From Amblyomma americanum (Eukaryota; Arthropoda; Arachnida; Ixodida; Ixodidae): DNA of 64,000 nucleotides. The stretch is from assembly GCF_052857255.1 (NCBI RefSeq), contig NC_135502.1, forward strand, positions 190,103,257 through 190,167,256, read 5' to 3'. The notes below the pieces were generated by a model. That model did no database searches. It saw only the letters and a list, made by a program, of their open reading frames with translations, and was not told the DNA's origin. Positions 1 to 12,977 of the stretch are shown here, piece after piece. Both the position numbers and the translations under genes were made by a program. Position 1 is the first letter of the stretch, and each line of letters starts with the position of its first letter.

Positions 1-3000
1 AGTGTTTTCAGGTTGCTGTGTAAATGCAGGTGTTGACTCATGCAGTGTAGCCTGGCAGAATGAAGCCAAGAACCTGAACAAAAAAGACGAAACGGTTCAT
101 CAATATTACTTCGCTCAGGGTGCCACCATGCCCAGTTCCTAAGAATGAAACGTAACTCGATTTAATGCAGTGTGACGTCAATTTTGCTTCAGCTGCCTGT
201 GTTACGCTGGCGGCCGTGAACAGTGGTGGATCGGTTCCGCCGGTGCTGATGCCGTGTAGCTCGATGTTCCTTGTAGCGCCGTAACTCTCGGTATTACAGT
301 AATTAAGCGTTTTCAGATCGCTGTCGTAAATGCAGGTGTTCAGTCGAGCAATGCAGCCTGGTGGAACGAAGCCAAGAACCTCAACCGAAAAGACAAAATG
401 GTTCCTTAACATCACCTCGATCAGGGTGAAACCATGCCCAGTGCCAAAGAACGAAACGTGACTCGATTTAAAACAGTGTGACGTCAATGTTGCAGCAGCT
501 GCCGATGTTACGCTGGGGCCATGAACAGTGGTTGATCGGTACCACAGGTGCTGATGCCGCGTTGCTCGATGTTCCTTGTAGCGTCGTCCCTCTCGGTATT
601 ACATTAGTTCAGCGTTTTCAGGTCGCTGTGTAAATGCAGGTGTTCACTCATGCAGTGTACCCTGGTAGAATGAAGCCAAGAACCTTAACCAAAAAGACGA
701 AATAGTTCCTCAATATTACTTCGCTCAGGGTGCCATCATGCCCAGTTCCTAAGAATGAAGCGTGAGTCGATTTATAGCAGTGTGGCGTCAATGTTGTAGC
801 AGCAGCCGATGTTACGCTTAGGGCCGTGAACTGTGGTGAATTGGTTCCACCGGTGCTGATGCCGTGTTGCTCGATGTTCCTTGTAGCGCCGTAACCCTCG
901 GTATTACAGTATTTAAGCATTTTCAGGTCGCTGTCTTAAATGCAGGTGTTCAGTCGAGCAATCCAGCCTGGTAGAACGAAGCCAAGAAGCTCATCCAAAA
1001 AGAGGAAATGGTTCCTCAACATCACATCGATCAGGGTGCCACCATGCCCAGAGCCAAAGAACGAATCGTGACTCGATTTAAAACAGTGTGACGTCAATTT
1101 TGCAGCAGCTGCCGATGTTATGCTGTGGCCATGAACAGTGGTGGATCGGTTCCAGAGGTTCTTATGCCGTGCTGCTCGATGTTTCTTGTAGCGTTGTAAC
1201 TCTCGGTAATGCCATAATTCAGCGTTTTCAGGTCGATGTCGTAAATGCAGGTGTTAAGTCGAGCAACGCAGCCTGGTAGAACGAAGCCAAGAACCTCAAC
1301 CAAAAAGACAAAATGGTTCCTCAACGTCACCTCGATCAGGGTGCAACAATGCCCAGTGCCAAAGAACAAACCGTGACGCGATTTAAAAAAGTGTGACGTC
1401 AATGTTGCAGCAGCTGCCGATTTATGCTGGGGTCATGAACAGTGGTGGATCGGCTCCACAGGTGCTGATGCCGTGTTGCTCGATGTTTCTTGTAGCGTCG
1501 TCACTCTAGGTATTACAGTAATTCAGCGTTTTCAGGTCGCTGTGTAAATGCAGGTGTTCACTCATGCAGTGTAGCCTGGTAGAATGAAGCCAAGAACCTG
1601 AACCAAAAAGGCGAAATGGTTCTTCAATATTACTTCGCTCAGGGTGCCACCATGCCCAGTTCTTAAGAACGAAACGTAGCTCGATATAAAGCAGTGTGAC
1701 GTCAATGTTGCTCCAGCTGCATATGTTACGCTGGTGGCCGAGAACAGTGGTGGATCGGTTCCACCGGTGCTGATGCCGTGTTGCTCGATGTTCCTTGTAG
1801 CGTCGTATCTCTCGGTATTACAGTATGTAAGCATTTTCAGGTCGCTGTCGTAAATGCAGGTGTTCAGTCGAGCAATCCAGCCTGGTAGAACGAAGCCAAG
1901 AAGCTCATTTAAAAAGAAGAAATGGTTCCTCAACATCACATCGATCAGGGTGCCACCATGCCCAGTGCCAAGGAACGAATCGTGACTTGATTTAAAACAG
2001 TGTGACGTCAATTTTGCAGCAGCTGCTGATGTTATGCTGTGGCCATGAACAGTGGTGGATCGGTTCCACAGGTGCTTATGCCGTGTTGCTCGATGTTTCT
2101 TGTAGCGTCGTAACTCTCGGTAATACCATAATTCAGCGTTTTCAGGTCCCTGTCGTAAATGCAGGTGTTCAGTCCAGCAATGCAGCCTGGTAGAACGAAG
2201 CCAAGAACCTCAACCAAAAGACAAAATGGTTCCTCAACATCACCTCGATCAGGGTGCAACAATGCCCAGCGCCAAAGAACAAAACGTGACGGGATTTAAA
2301 ACAGTGTGACGTCAATGTTGCAGCAGCTGCCGATTTATGCTGGGGTCATGAACAGTGGTGGATCGGCTCCACAGGTGCTGATGCCGTGTTGCTCGATGTT
2401 TCTTGTAGCGTCGTCACTCTGGGTATTACAGTAATTCAGCGTTTTCAGGTCGCTGTGTAAATGCAGGTGTTCACTCATGCAGTGTAGCCTGGTAGAATGA
2501 AGCCAAGAACCTGAACCAAAAAGGCGAAATGGTTCTTCAATATTACTTCGCTCAGGGTGCCACCATGCCCAGTTCTTAAGAACGAAACGTAGCTCGATAT
2601 AAAGCAGTGTGACGTCAATGTTGCTCCAGCTGCATATGTTACGCTGGTGGCCGAGAACAGTGGTGGATCGGTTCCACCGGTGCTGATGCCGTGTTGCTCG
2701 ATGTTCCTTGTAGCGTCGTATCTCTCGGTATTACAGTATGTAAGCATTTTCAGGTCGCTGTCGTAAATGCAGGTGTTCAGTCGAGCAATCCAGCCTGGTA
2801 GAACGAAGCCAAGAAGCTCATCCAAAAAGAGGAAATGGTTCCTCAACATCACGTCGATCAGGGTGCCACCATGCCCAATGCCAAAGAACGAATCGTGACT
2901 CGATTTAAAACAGTGTGACGTCAACGTTGCAGCAGCTGCCGATGTGATGCTGTGGCCATGAACCGTGGTGGATCGGTTCCACAGGTGCTGATGCCGTGTT

Positions 3001-4469
3001 GCTCGATGTTTCTTGTAGCGTCGTAACGCTCGGTAATACCATATTTCAGCGTTTTCAGGTCGCTGTCGTAAATGCAGGTGTTCACTCGAGCAATGCAGCC
3101 TGGTAGAACGAAGCCAAGAACCTGAACCAAAAAGACGAAATGGTTCCTCAACGTCACCTCGCTCAGGGTGCCACCATGCCCAGTACCTAGTAATGAAGCG
3201 TGAGTCGATTTATAGCAGTGTGGCGTCAATGTTGTAGCAGCAGCCGATGTTACGCTGAGGGCCGTGAACTGTGGTGAATCGGTTTCACAGGTGCTGATGC
3301 CGCGTTGCTCGATGTTACTTGTAGTGTCGTAACTCTCGGTATTACAGTAATTCAGCGTTTTCAGGTCGCTGCCTTAAATGCAGGTGTTCACTCGAGCAAT
3401 GCCGCCTGGTAGAACGAAGCCAAGAACCTGAACCAAAAAGACGAAATGGTTCCTCAGCATCACCTCGATCAGAGTGCCACCATGCCCTGTGCCAAAGAAC
3501 GAAACGTAAGTCGATTTATAGCAGTGTGACGTCAATGCTGCATAAGCTGCCTATGTTACGCTGGTGGCTGTGAACAGTGGTGAATCGGTTCCACACGTGC
3601 TGATGCCGTGTGGCTCGATGTTTCTTGTAGCTTCGTATCTCTCGGTATTGAAGTATTTTCTCATTTTCAGGTCTCTGACGTAAATGCAGGTGTTCAGTCG
3701 AGCAATCCAGCCTGGTAGAACGAAGCCAAGAACCTGAACCAAAAAGACGAAATGATTCCTCAACATCACCTCGCACAGTGCCACCATGCCCAGTGCCAAA
3801 GAACGAAACGTGACTCGATTTAAAACAGTGTGACGTCAATGTTGCAGCAGCTGCCGATGTTACCCTGAGGCCATGAACAGTGGTGGATCGGTTCCACAGG
3901 TGCTGATGCCGTGTTGCTCGATGTTTCTTGTAGCGTCGTCACTCTCGGTATTACAGTAATTCAGTGTTTTCAGGTCGCTGTGTAAATGCAGGTGTTCACT
4001 CATGCAGTGTAGCCTGGTAGAATGAAGCCAAGAGCCTGAACCAGAAAGACGAAATGGTTCTTCAATATTACTTCGCTCAGGGTGCCACCATGCCCAGTTC
4101 TTAAGAACGAAACGTAACTCGATTTAAAGCAGTGTGACGTCAATGTTGCTTCAGCTGCCTATGTTACGCTGGTGGCCGAGAACAGTGGCGGATCGGTTCC
4201 ACCGGTGCTGATGCCGTGTTGCTCGATGTTCCTTGTAGCGTCGTATCTCTCGGTATTACAGTACGTAAGCATTTTCTGGTCGCTGTCCTAAATGCAGGTG
4301 TTCAGTAGAGCAATCCAGCCTGGTAGAACGAAGCCAAGAAGCTCATCCAAAAAGAGGAAACGGTTCCTCAACATCACATCGATCAGGGTGCCACCATGCC
4401 CAGTGCCAAAAAACGAATGGTGACTCGATTTAAAACAGTGTGACGTCAATGTTGCTGCAGCTGCCGATG

Positions 4470-5800
4470 TTATGCTGTGGCCATGAACAGTGGTGGATCG
4501 GTTCCACAGGTGCTGATGCCATGTTGCTCGATGTTTCTTGTAGCGTCGTAACTCTCGGTAATACAATAATTGAGCGTTTTCAGGTCGCTGTCGTAAACGC
4601 AGTTGTTTAGTCGAGCAATGCAGCCTGGTAGAACGAAGCCAAGAACCTCAACCAAAAAGACAAAATAGTTCCTCAACATCACCTCGATCAGGGTGCAACA
4701 ATGCCCAGTGCCAAAGAACGAAACGTGACGCGATTTAAAACAGTGTGCCGTCAATGTTGCAGCAGCTGCAGATGTTACGCTGGGGCCATGAACAGTGCTG
4801 GATCTGTTCCACAGGTGCTGATGCCGTGTTGCTCGATATTTCTTGTAGCGTCGTCCCTCTCGGTATCACAGTAACTCAGTGTTTTCAGGTCGCTGTGTAA
4901 ATGCAGGTGTTCACTCATGCAGTGTAGCCTGGTAGAATGAAGCCAAGAACCTGAACAAAAAAGACGAAACGGTTCTTCAATATTACTTCGCTCAGGGTGC
5001 CACCATGCCCAGTTCCTAAGAATGAAGCGTGAGTCGATTTATAGCAGTGTGGCGTCAATGTTGCTTCAGCTGCCTGTGTTACGCTGGCGGCCGTGAACAG
5101 TGGTGGATCGATTCCACCGGTGCTGATGCCGTGTTGCTCGATGTTCCTTGTAGCGCCGTAACTCTCGGTATTACAGTAATTAAGCGTTTTCAGATCGCTG
5201 TCGTAAATGCAGGCGTTCAGTCGAGCAATGCAGCCTGGTGGGACGAAGCCAAGAACCTCAACCGAAAAGACAAAATGGTTACTTAACATCACCTCGATCA
5301 GGGTGAAACCTTGCCCAGTGCCAAAGAACGAAACGTGACTCGATTTAAAACAGTGTGACGTCAATGTTGCAGCAGCTGCCGATGTTACGCTGGGGCCATG
5401 AAGAGTGGTTGATCGATACCACAGGTGCTGATGCCGCGTTGCTCGATGTTCCTTGTAGCGTCGTCCCTCTCGGTATTACATTAGTTCAGCGTTTTCAGGT
5501 TGCTGTGTAAATGCAGGTGTTCACTCATGCAGGGTACCCTGGTAGAATGAAGCCAAGAACCTTAACCAAAAAGACGAAATAGTTCTTCAATATTACTTCG
5601 CTCAGGGTGCCATCATGCCCAGTTCCTAAGAATGAAGCGTGAGTCGATTTATAGCAGTGTGGCGTCAATGTTGTAGCAGCGGCCGATGTTACGCTGAGGG
5701 CCGTGAACTGCGGTGAATCGGTTTCACAGGTGCTGATGCCGTGTTGCTCGATGTTACTTGTAGCGTCGTCACTCTAGGTATTACAGTAATTCAGTGTTTT
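4470..5800. repeat. Block repeated at about 16,975-18,305, with partial copies near 1-640 and 23.8-24.4 kb
   Basis: The stretch carries private variants (gaacaaaaaagacgaaacgg, ccgaaaagacaaaatggtta, ctgcctgtgttacgctggcg) that recur 12,505 bases downstream. A shorter version at the left edge lies 4,877 bases upstream of the corresponding part. A further partial copy begins near 23.8 kb. Only small differences separate the copies over the compared parts, so this block has been copied several times. Confidence 0.6.
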
Positions 5801-5929
5801 CAGGTCGCTGTCCTAAATGCAGGTGTTCAGTAGAGCAATCCAGCCTGGTAGAACGAAGCCAAGAAGATCATCCAAAAAGAGGAAACGGTTCCTCAACATC
5901 ACATCGATCAGGGTGCCACCATGCCCAGT

Positions 5930-7140
5930 GCCAAAGAACAAAACGTGACGGGATTTAAAACAGTGTGACGTCAATGTTGCAGCAGCTGCCGATGTTACGC
6001 TGGGGTCATGAACAGTGGTGGATCGGTTCCACAGGTGCTGATGCCGTGTTGCTCGATGTTTCTTGTAGCGTCGTCACTCTGGGTATTACAGTAATTCAGC
6101 GTTTTCAGGTCGCTGTGTAAATGCAGGTGTTCACTCATGCAGTGTAGCCTTTTAGAATGAAGCCAAGAACCTGAACCAAAAAGGCGAAATGGTTCTTCAA
6201 TATTACTTCGCTCAGGGTGCCACCATGCTCAGTTGTTAAGATCGAAACGTAACTCGATATAAAGCAGTGTGACGTCAATGTTGCTTAAGCTGCATATGTT
6301 ACGCTGGTGGCCGAGAACAGTGGTGGATCGGGTCCACCGGTGCTGATGCCGTGTTGCTCGATGTTCCTTGTAGCGTCGTATCTCTCGGTATTACAGTATG
6401 TAAGCATTTTCAGGTCGCTGTCGTAAATGCAGGTGTTCAGTCGAGCAATGCGGCCTGGTAGAACGAAGCCAAGAATCTCATCCAAAAAGAGGAAATGGTT
6501 CCTCAACATCACATCGATCAGGGTGCCACCATGCCCAATGCCAAAGAACGAATCGTGACTCGATTTAAAACAGTGTGACGTCAATGTTGCAGCAGCTGCC
6601 GATGTTATGCTGTGGCCATGAACCGTGGTGGATTGGTTCCACAGGTGCTGATGCCGTGTTGCTCGATGTTTCTTGTAGCGTCGTAATGCTCGGTAATACA
6701 ATTTTTCAGCGTTTTCAGGTCGCTGTCGTAAATGCAGGTGTTCACTCGAGCAATGCAGCCTGGTAGAACGAAGCCAAGAACCTGAACCAAAAAGACGAAA
6801 TGGTTCCTCAACGTCACCTCGCTCAGGGTGCCACCATGCCCAGTACCTAGTAATGAAGCGTGAGTCGATTTATAGCAGTGTGGCGTCAATGTTGTAGCAG
6901 CAGCCGATGTTACGCTGAGGGCCGTGAACTGTGGTGAATCTGTTTCACAGGTGCTGATGCCGCGTTGATCGATGTTACTTGTAGTGTCGTAACTCTCGGT
7001 ATTACAGTAATTCAGCGTTTTCAGGTCGCTGCCTTAAATGCAGGTGTTCACTCGAGCAATGCAGCCTGGTAGAACGAAGCCAAGAACCTGAACCAAAAAG
7101 ACGAAATGGTTCCTCAGCATCACCTCGATCAGAGTGCCAC
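5930..7140. repeat. Four-monomer block repeated at about 11,724-12,934
   Basis: The stretch reads b, c, a, d and reappears 5,794 bases downstream in the same order with shared private variants: the altered caccatgctcagttgttaag at about 6,222 and 12,016, and cgcgttgatcgatgttac at about 6,960 and 12,754. I noticed only a handful of differences, such as cttaagctgc against cttcagctgc. Ends are approximate because all monomers resemble each other. Confidence 0.7.
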
Positions 7141-8096
7141 CATGCCCAGTGCCAAAGAACGAATCGTGGCTCGATTTAAAACAGTGTGACGTCAATTTTG
7201 CAGCAGCTGCTGATGTTATGCTGTGGCCATGAACAGTGGTGGATCGGTTCCACAGGTGCTTATGCCGTGTTGCTCGATGTTTCTTGTAGCGTCGTAACTC
7301 TCGGTAATACTATAATTCAGCGTTTTCAGGTCCCTGTCGTAAATGCAGGTGTTCAGTCGAGCAATGCAACCTGGTAGAACGAAGCCAAGAACCTCAACCA
7401 AAAGACAAAATGGTTCCTCAACATCACCTCGATCAAGGTGCCACCATGCCCAATGCCAAAGAACGAATCGTGACTCGATTTAAAACAGTGTGATGTCTAT
7501 GTTGCAGCAGCTGCCGATGTTATGCTGTGGCCATGAACCGTGGTGGATCGGTTCCACAGGTGCTGATGCCGTGTTGCTCGATGTTTCTTGTAGCGTCCTA
7601 ACGCTCGGTAATACAATAATTCAGCGTTTTCAGGTCGCTGTCGTAAATGCAGGTGTTCACTCGAGCAATGCAGCCTGGTAGAACGAAGCCAAGAACCTGA
7701 ACCAAAAAGACGAAATGGTTCCTCAACGTCACCTCGCTCAGGGTGCCACCATGCCCAGTACCTAGTAATGAAGCGTGAGCCGATTTAAAACAGTGTGGCG
7801 TCAATGTTGCAGCAGCTGCCGATGTTACGCCGGGGCCATGAACAGTGGTGGAACTGTTCCACAGGTGCTGATGCCGCGTTGCTCGATGTTCCTTGTAGCG
7901 TCGTCACTCTCGGTATTACAGTAATTCAGTGTTTTCAGGTCGCTGTGTAAATGCAGGTGTTCACTCATGCAGTGTAGCCTGGTAGAATGAAGCCAAGAGC
8001 CTGAACCAGAAAGACGAAATGGTTCTTCAATATTACTTCGCTCAGGGTGCCACCATGCCCAGTTCTTAAGAACGAAACGTAACTCGATTTAAAGCA

Positions 8097-8402
8097 GTGT
8101 GACGTCAATGTTGCTTCAGCTGCCTATGTTACGCTGGTAGCCGAGAACAGTGGTGGATCGGTTCCACCGGTGCTGATGCCGTGTTGCTCGATGTTCCTTG
8201 TAGCGTCGTATCTCTCGGTATTACAGTATGTAAGCATTTTCTGGTCTCTGTCCTAAATGCAGGTGTTCAGTAGAGCAATCCAGCCTGGTTGAACGAAGCC
8301 AAGAAGCTCATCCAAAAAGAGGAAACGGTTCCTCAACATCACATCGATCAGGGTGCCACCATGCCCAGTGCCAAAAAACGAATCGTGACTCGATTTAAAA
8401 CA
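8097..8402. repeat. Monomer family c, 306-bp example
   Basis: This family is recognised by ttgcttcagctgcctatgtt, gctggtggccgagaac, ggttccaccggtgctg, gtatctctcggtattac and agtatgtaagcattttc. It keeps the full 306 bp. In many copies the minus-strand hydrophobic segment has acquired acidic residues (FLFLDELLGFVLPGW in place of FVFLVQVLGFVLPGC), which would weaken any signal-peptide function. This particular copy also carries tcctaaatg, a TAA on the minus strand after NTCI. Confidence 0.8.
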
Positions 8403-8707
8403 GTGTGACGTCAATGTTGCTGCAGCTGCCGATGTTATGCCGTGGCCATGAACAGTGGTGGATCGGTTCCACAGGTGCTGATGCCGTGTTGCTCGATGTT
8501 TCTTGTAGCGTCGTAACTCTCGGTAATACAATAATTAAGCGTTTTCAGGTCGCTGTCGTAAATGCAGGTGTTCAGTCGAGCAATCCAGCCTGGTAGAACG
8601 AAGCCAAGAAGCTCATCTAAAAAGAAGAAATGGTTCCTCAACATCACATCGATCAGGGTGCCACCATGCCCAGTGCCAAAGAATGAATCGTGACTCGATT
8701 TAAAACA
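8403..8707. repeat. Monomer family a, 305-bp example
   Basis: This family is recognised by gttatgctgtggccatgaac (here gttatgccgtggcc) and gtaataca/ccataat. It is one base shorter than the 306-bp form at the G tract (gctgtggcc against gctgggggcc). That deletion puts a TAA into the minus-strand frame directly after residues LFMATA, so each such unit ends the reading frame. The same change creates a 63-codon plus-strand frame, but its start codon is GTG and it looks incidental. Close copies begin near 11,148, 12,367, 13,892 and 18,772. Confidence 0.8.
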
Positions 8708-9140
8708 GTGTGACGTCAATTTTGCAGCAGCTGCTGATGTTATGCTGTGGCCATGAACAGTGGTGGATCGGTTCCACAGGTTCTTATGCCGTGTTGCTCG
8801 ATGTTTCTTGTAGCGTCGTAACTCTCGGTAATACCATAATTCAGCGTTTTCAGGTCCCTGTCGTAAATGCAGGTGTTCAGTCGAGCAATGCAGCCTGGTA
8901 GAACGAAGCCAAGAACCTCAACCAAAAGACAAAATGGTTCCTCAACATCACCTCGATCAGGGTGCAACAATGCCCAGTGCCAAAGAACAAAACGTGACGG
9001 GATTTAAAACAGTGTGACGTCAATGTTGCAGCAGCTGCCGATTTACGCTGGGGTCATGAACAGTGGTGGATCGGCTCCACAGGTGCTGATGCCGTGTTGC
9101 TCGATGTTTCTTGTAGCGTCGTCACTCTGGGTATTACATT

Positions 9141-10360
9141 AATTCAGCGTTTTCAGGTCGCTGTGTAAATGCAGGTGTTCACTCATGCAGTGTAGCCTGG
9201 TAGAATGAAGCCAAGAACCTGAACCAAAAAGGCGAAATGGTTCTTCAATATTACTTCGCTCAGGGTGCCACCATGCCCAGTTCTTAAGAACGAAACGTAG
9301 CTCGATATAAAGCAGTGTGACGTCAATGCTGCTTCAGCTGCATATGTTACGCTGGTGGCCGAGAACAGTGGTGGATCGGTTCCACCGGTGCTGATGCCGT
9401 GTTGCTCGATGTTCCTTGTAGCGTCGTATCTCTCGGTATTACAGTATGTAAGCATTTTCAGGTCGCTGTCGTAAATGCAGGTGTTCAGTCGAGCAATCCA
9501 GCCTGGTAGAACGAAGCCAAGAAGCTCAACCAAAAAGTGGAAATGGTTCCTCAACATCACATCGATCAGGGTGCCACCATGCCCAATGCCAAAGAACGAA
9601 TCGTGACTCGATTTAAAACAGTGTGACGTCAATGTTGCAGCAGCTGCCGATGTTATGCTGTGGCCATGAACCGTGGTGGATCGGTTCCACAGGTGCTGAT
9701 GCCATGTTGCTCGATGTTTCTTGTAGCGTCGTAACGCTCGATAATACCATAATTCAGCGTTTTCAGGTCGCTGTGTAAATGCAGGTGTTCACTCATGCAG
9801 TGTAGCCTGGTAGAATGAAGCCAAGAACCTGAACCAAAAAGGCGAAATGGTTCTTCAATATTACTTCGCTCAGGGTGCCACCATGCCCAGTTCTTAAGAA
9901 CGAAACGTAGCTCGATATAAAGCAGTGTGACGTCAATGTTGCTTCAGCTGCATATGTTACGCTGGTGGCCGAGAACAGTGGTGGATCGGTTCCACCGGTG
10001 CTGATGCCGTGTTGCTCGATGTTCCTTGTAGCGTCGTATCTCTCGGTATTACAGTATGTAAGCATTTTCAGGTCGCTGTCGTAAATGCAGGTGTTCAGTC
10101 GAGCAATCCAGCCTGGTAGAACGAAGCCAAGAAGCTCAACCAAAAAGTGGAAATGGTTCCTCAACATCACATCGATCAGGGTGCCACCATGCCCAATGCC
10201 AAAGAACGAATCGTGACTCGATTTAAAACAGTGTGACGTCAATGTTGCAGCAGCTGCCGATGTTATGCTGTGGCCATGAACCGTGGTGGATCGGTTCCAC
10301 AGGTGCTGATGCCATGTTGCTCGATGTTTCTTGTAGCGTCGTAACGCTCGATAATACCAT
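9141..10360. repeat. Direct tandem duplication of a 610-bp dimer
   Basis: Positions 9,141-9,750 and 9,751-10,360 are nearly identical two-monomer units; the one internal difference I noticed is caatgctgcttc against caatgttgcttc. The crossover lies in the shared string aattcagcgttttcaggtcg, because the flanking sequence changes on either side of it (gtattacatt before the first unit, ataataccat before the second). The matching block near 14.6-15.2 kb has only one copy. Confidence 0.85.
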
Positions 10361-11756
10361 AATTCAGCGTTTTCAGGTCGCTGTCGTAAATGCAGGTGTT
10401 CACTCGAGCAATGCAGCCTGGTAGAACGAAGCCAAGAACCTGAACCAAAAAGACGAAATGGTTCCTCAACGTCACCTCGCTCAGGGTGCCACCATGCCCA
10501 GTACCTAGTAATGAAGCGTGAGTCGATTTATAGCAGTGTGGCGTCAATGTTGTAGCAGCAGCCGATGTTACGCTGAGGGCCGTAAACTGTGGTGAATCGG
10601 TTTCACAGGTGCTGATGCCGCGTTGCTCGATGTTACTTGTAGTGTCGTAACTCTCGGTATTACAGTAATTCAGCGTTTTAAGGTCGCTGCCCTAAATGCA
10701 GGTGTTCTCTCAAGCAATGCAGCCTGGTAGAACGAAGCCAAGAACCTGAACCAAAAAGACGAAATAGTTCTTCAATATTACTTCGCTCAGGGTGCCACCA
10801 TGCCCAGTTCTTAAGAACGAAACGTAACTCGATTTAATGCAGTGTGACGTCAATGTTGCTTCAGCTGCCTATGTTACGCTGGTGGCCGAGAACAATGGTG
10901 GATCGGTTCCACCGGTGCCGATGCCGTGTTGCTCGATGTTTCTTGTAGCGTCGTATCTCTCGGTATTACAGTATGTAAGCATTTTCTGGTCGCTGTCCTA
11001 AATGCAGGTGTTCAGTAGAGCGATCCAGCCTGGTAGAACGAAGCCAAGAAGCTCATCCAAAAAGAGGAAACGGTTCCTCAACATCACATCGATCAGGGTG
11101 CCACCATGCCCAGTGCCAAAAAACGAATCGTGACTCGATTTAAAACAGTGTGACGTCAATGTTGCAGCAGCTGCCGATGTTATGCTGTGGCCATGAACAG
11201 TGGTGGATCGGTTCCACAGGTGCTGATGCCGTGTTGCTCGATGTTTCTTGTAGCGTCGTAACTCTCGGTAATACAATAATTAAGCGTTTTCAGGTCGCTG
11301 TCGTAAATGCAGGTGTTCAGTCGAGCAATCCAGCCTGGTAGAACGAAGCCAAGAAGCTCATCTAAAAAGAAGAAATGGTTCCTCAACATCACATCGATCA
11401 GGGTGCCACCATGCCCAGTGCCAAAGAACGAATCGTGACTCGATTTAAAACAGTGTGACGTCAATTTTGCAGCAGCTGCTGATGTTATGCTGTGGCCATG
11501 AACAGTGGTGGATCGGTTCCACAGGTGCTTATGCCGTGTTGCTCGATGTTTCTTGTAGCGTCGTAACTCTCGGTAATACCATAATTCAGCGTTTTCAGGT
11601 CCCTGTCGTAAATGCAGGTGTTTAGTCGAGCAATGCAGCCTGGTAGAACGAAGCCAAGAACCTCAACCAAAAGACAAAATGGTTCCTCAACATCACCTCG
11701 ATCAGGGTGCAACAATGCCCAGTGCCAAAGAACAAAACGTGACGGGATTTAAAACA

Positions 11757-12060
11757 GTGTGACGTCAATGTTGCAGCAGCTGCCGATGTTACGCTGGGGT
11801 CATGAACAGTGGTGGATCGGTTCCACAGGTGCTGATGCCGTGTTGCTCGATGTTTCTTGTAGCGTCGTCACTCTGGGTATTACAGTAATTCAGCGTTTTC
11901 AGGTCGCTGTGTAAATGCAGGTGTTCACTCATGCAGTGTAGCCTGGTAGAATGAAGCCAAGAACCTGAACCAAAAAGGCGAAATGGTTCTTCAATATTAC
12001 TTCGCTCAGGGTGCCACCATGCTCAGTTGTTAAGATCGAAACGTAACTCGATATAAAGCA
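11757..12060. repeat. Monomer family b, 304-bp example
   Basis: This family is recognised by gctggggtcatgaac or gctggggccatgaac, by ctgtgtaaatgcagg (one base missing against ctgtcgtaaatgcagg), by ttcactcatgcagtgtagcc, and by ggttcttcaatattacttcg. The two single-base losses give 304 bp and two minus-strand frameshifts. The ATG that opens the hydrophobic segment in other families is ATA here (minus-strand residues SEVILKNHF), so this type has lost the putative start codon. Recurrences are near 2.3, 6.0, 9.0 and 14.5 kb. Confidence 0.8.
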
Positions 12061-12671
12061 GTGTGACGTCAATGTTGCTTCAGCTGCATATGTTACGCTG
12101 GTGGCCGAGAACAGTGGTGGATCGGTTCCACCGGTGCTGATGCCGTGTTGCTCGATGTTCCTTGTAGCGTCGTATCTCTCGGTATTACAGTATGTAAGCA
12201 TTTTCAGGTCGCTGTCGTAAATGCAGGTGTTCAGTCGAGCAATGCGGCCTGGTAGAACGAAGCCAAGAATCTCATCCAAAAAGAGGAAATGGTTCCTCAA
12301 CATCACATCGATCAGGGTGCCACCATGCCCAATGCCAAAGAACGAATCGTGACTCGATTTAAAACAGTGTGACGTCAATGTTGCAGCAGCTGCCGATGTT
12401 ATGCTGTGGCCATGAACCGTGGTGGATCGGTTCCACAGGTGCTGATGCCGTGTTGCTCGATGTTTCTTGTAGCGTCGTAACGCTCGGTAATACAATAATT
12501 CAGCGTTTTCAGGTCGCTGTCGTAAATGCAGGTGTTCACTCGAGCAATGCAGCCTGGTAGAACGAAGCCAAGAACCTGAACCAAAAAGACGAAATGGTTC
12601 CTCAACGTCACCTCGCTCAGGGTGCCACCATGCCCAGTACCTAGTAATGAAGCGTGAGTCGATTTATAGCA

Positions 12672-12977
12672 GTGTGGCGTCAATGTTGTAGCAGCAGCCG
12701 ATGTTACGCTGAGGGCCGTGAACTGTGGTGAATCTGTTTCACAGGTGCTGATGCCGCGTTGATCGATGTTACTTGTAGTGTCGTAACTCTCGGTATTACA
12801 GTAATTCAGCGTTTTCAGGTCGCTGCCTTAAATGCAGGTGTTCACTCGAGCAATGCAGCCTGGTAGAACGAAGCCAAGAACCTGAACCAAAAAGACGAAA
12901 TGGTTCCTCAGCATCACCTCGATCAGAGTGCCACCATGACCTGTGCCAAAGAACGAAACGTAAGTCGATTTATAGCA
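12672..12977. repeat. Monomer family d, 306-bp example
   Basis: This family is recognised by gtgtggcgtcaatgttgtag, gctgagggccgtgaactgtgg, cggtttcacagg, gttacttgtagtgtcg and gctgccttaaatgcagg. The CRE palindrome is altered to TGGCGTCA, and the E-box is changed to CAGCAGCCG. The unit is 306 bp and stays in frame across the G tract, but ccttaaatg gives a TAA on the minus strand after NTCI. Copies occur near 0.8, 3.2, 6.9, 10.5, 15.4, 19.1, 20.9, 22.7 and 25.2 kb. Confidence 0.8.

Larger units (their letters stand above)
8250..10990. repeat. Multi-monomer block repeated at about 13,740-15,870
   Basis: From about 8,250 the sequence matches 5,489 bases downstream, including the private variants ccagcctggttgaacg, gttatgccgtggcc and aagaatgaatcgtgac. 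After about 10.36 kb the match continues at an offset of 4,879. The 610-base change in offset equals the extra two-monomer duplication present only in this copy (9,141-10,360). The two copies therefore diverged by one local unequal exchange after the block was duplicated. Confidence 0.7.
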
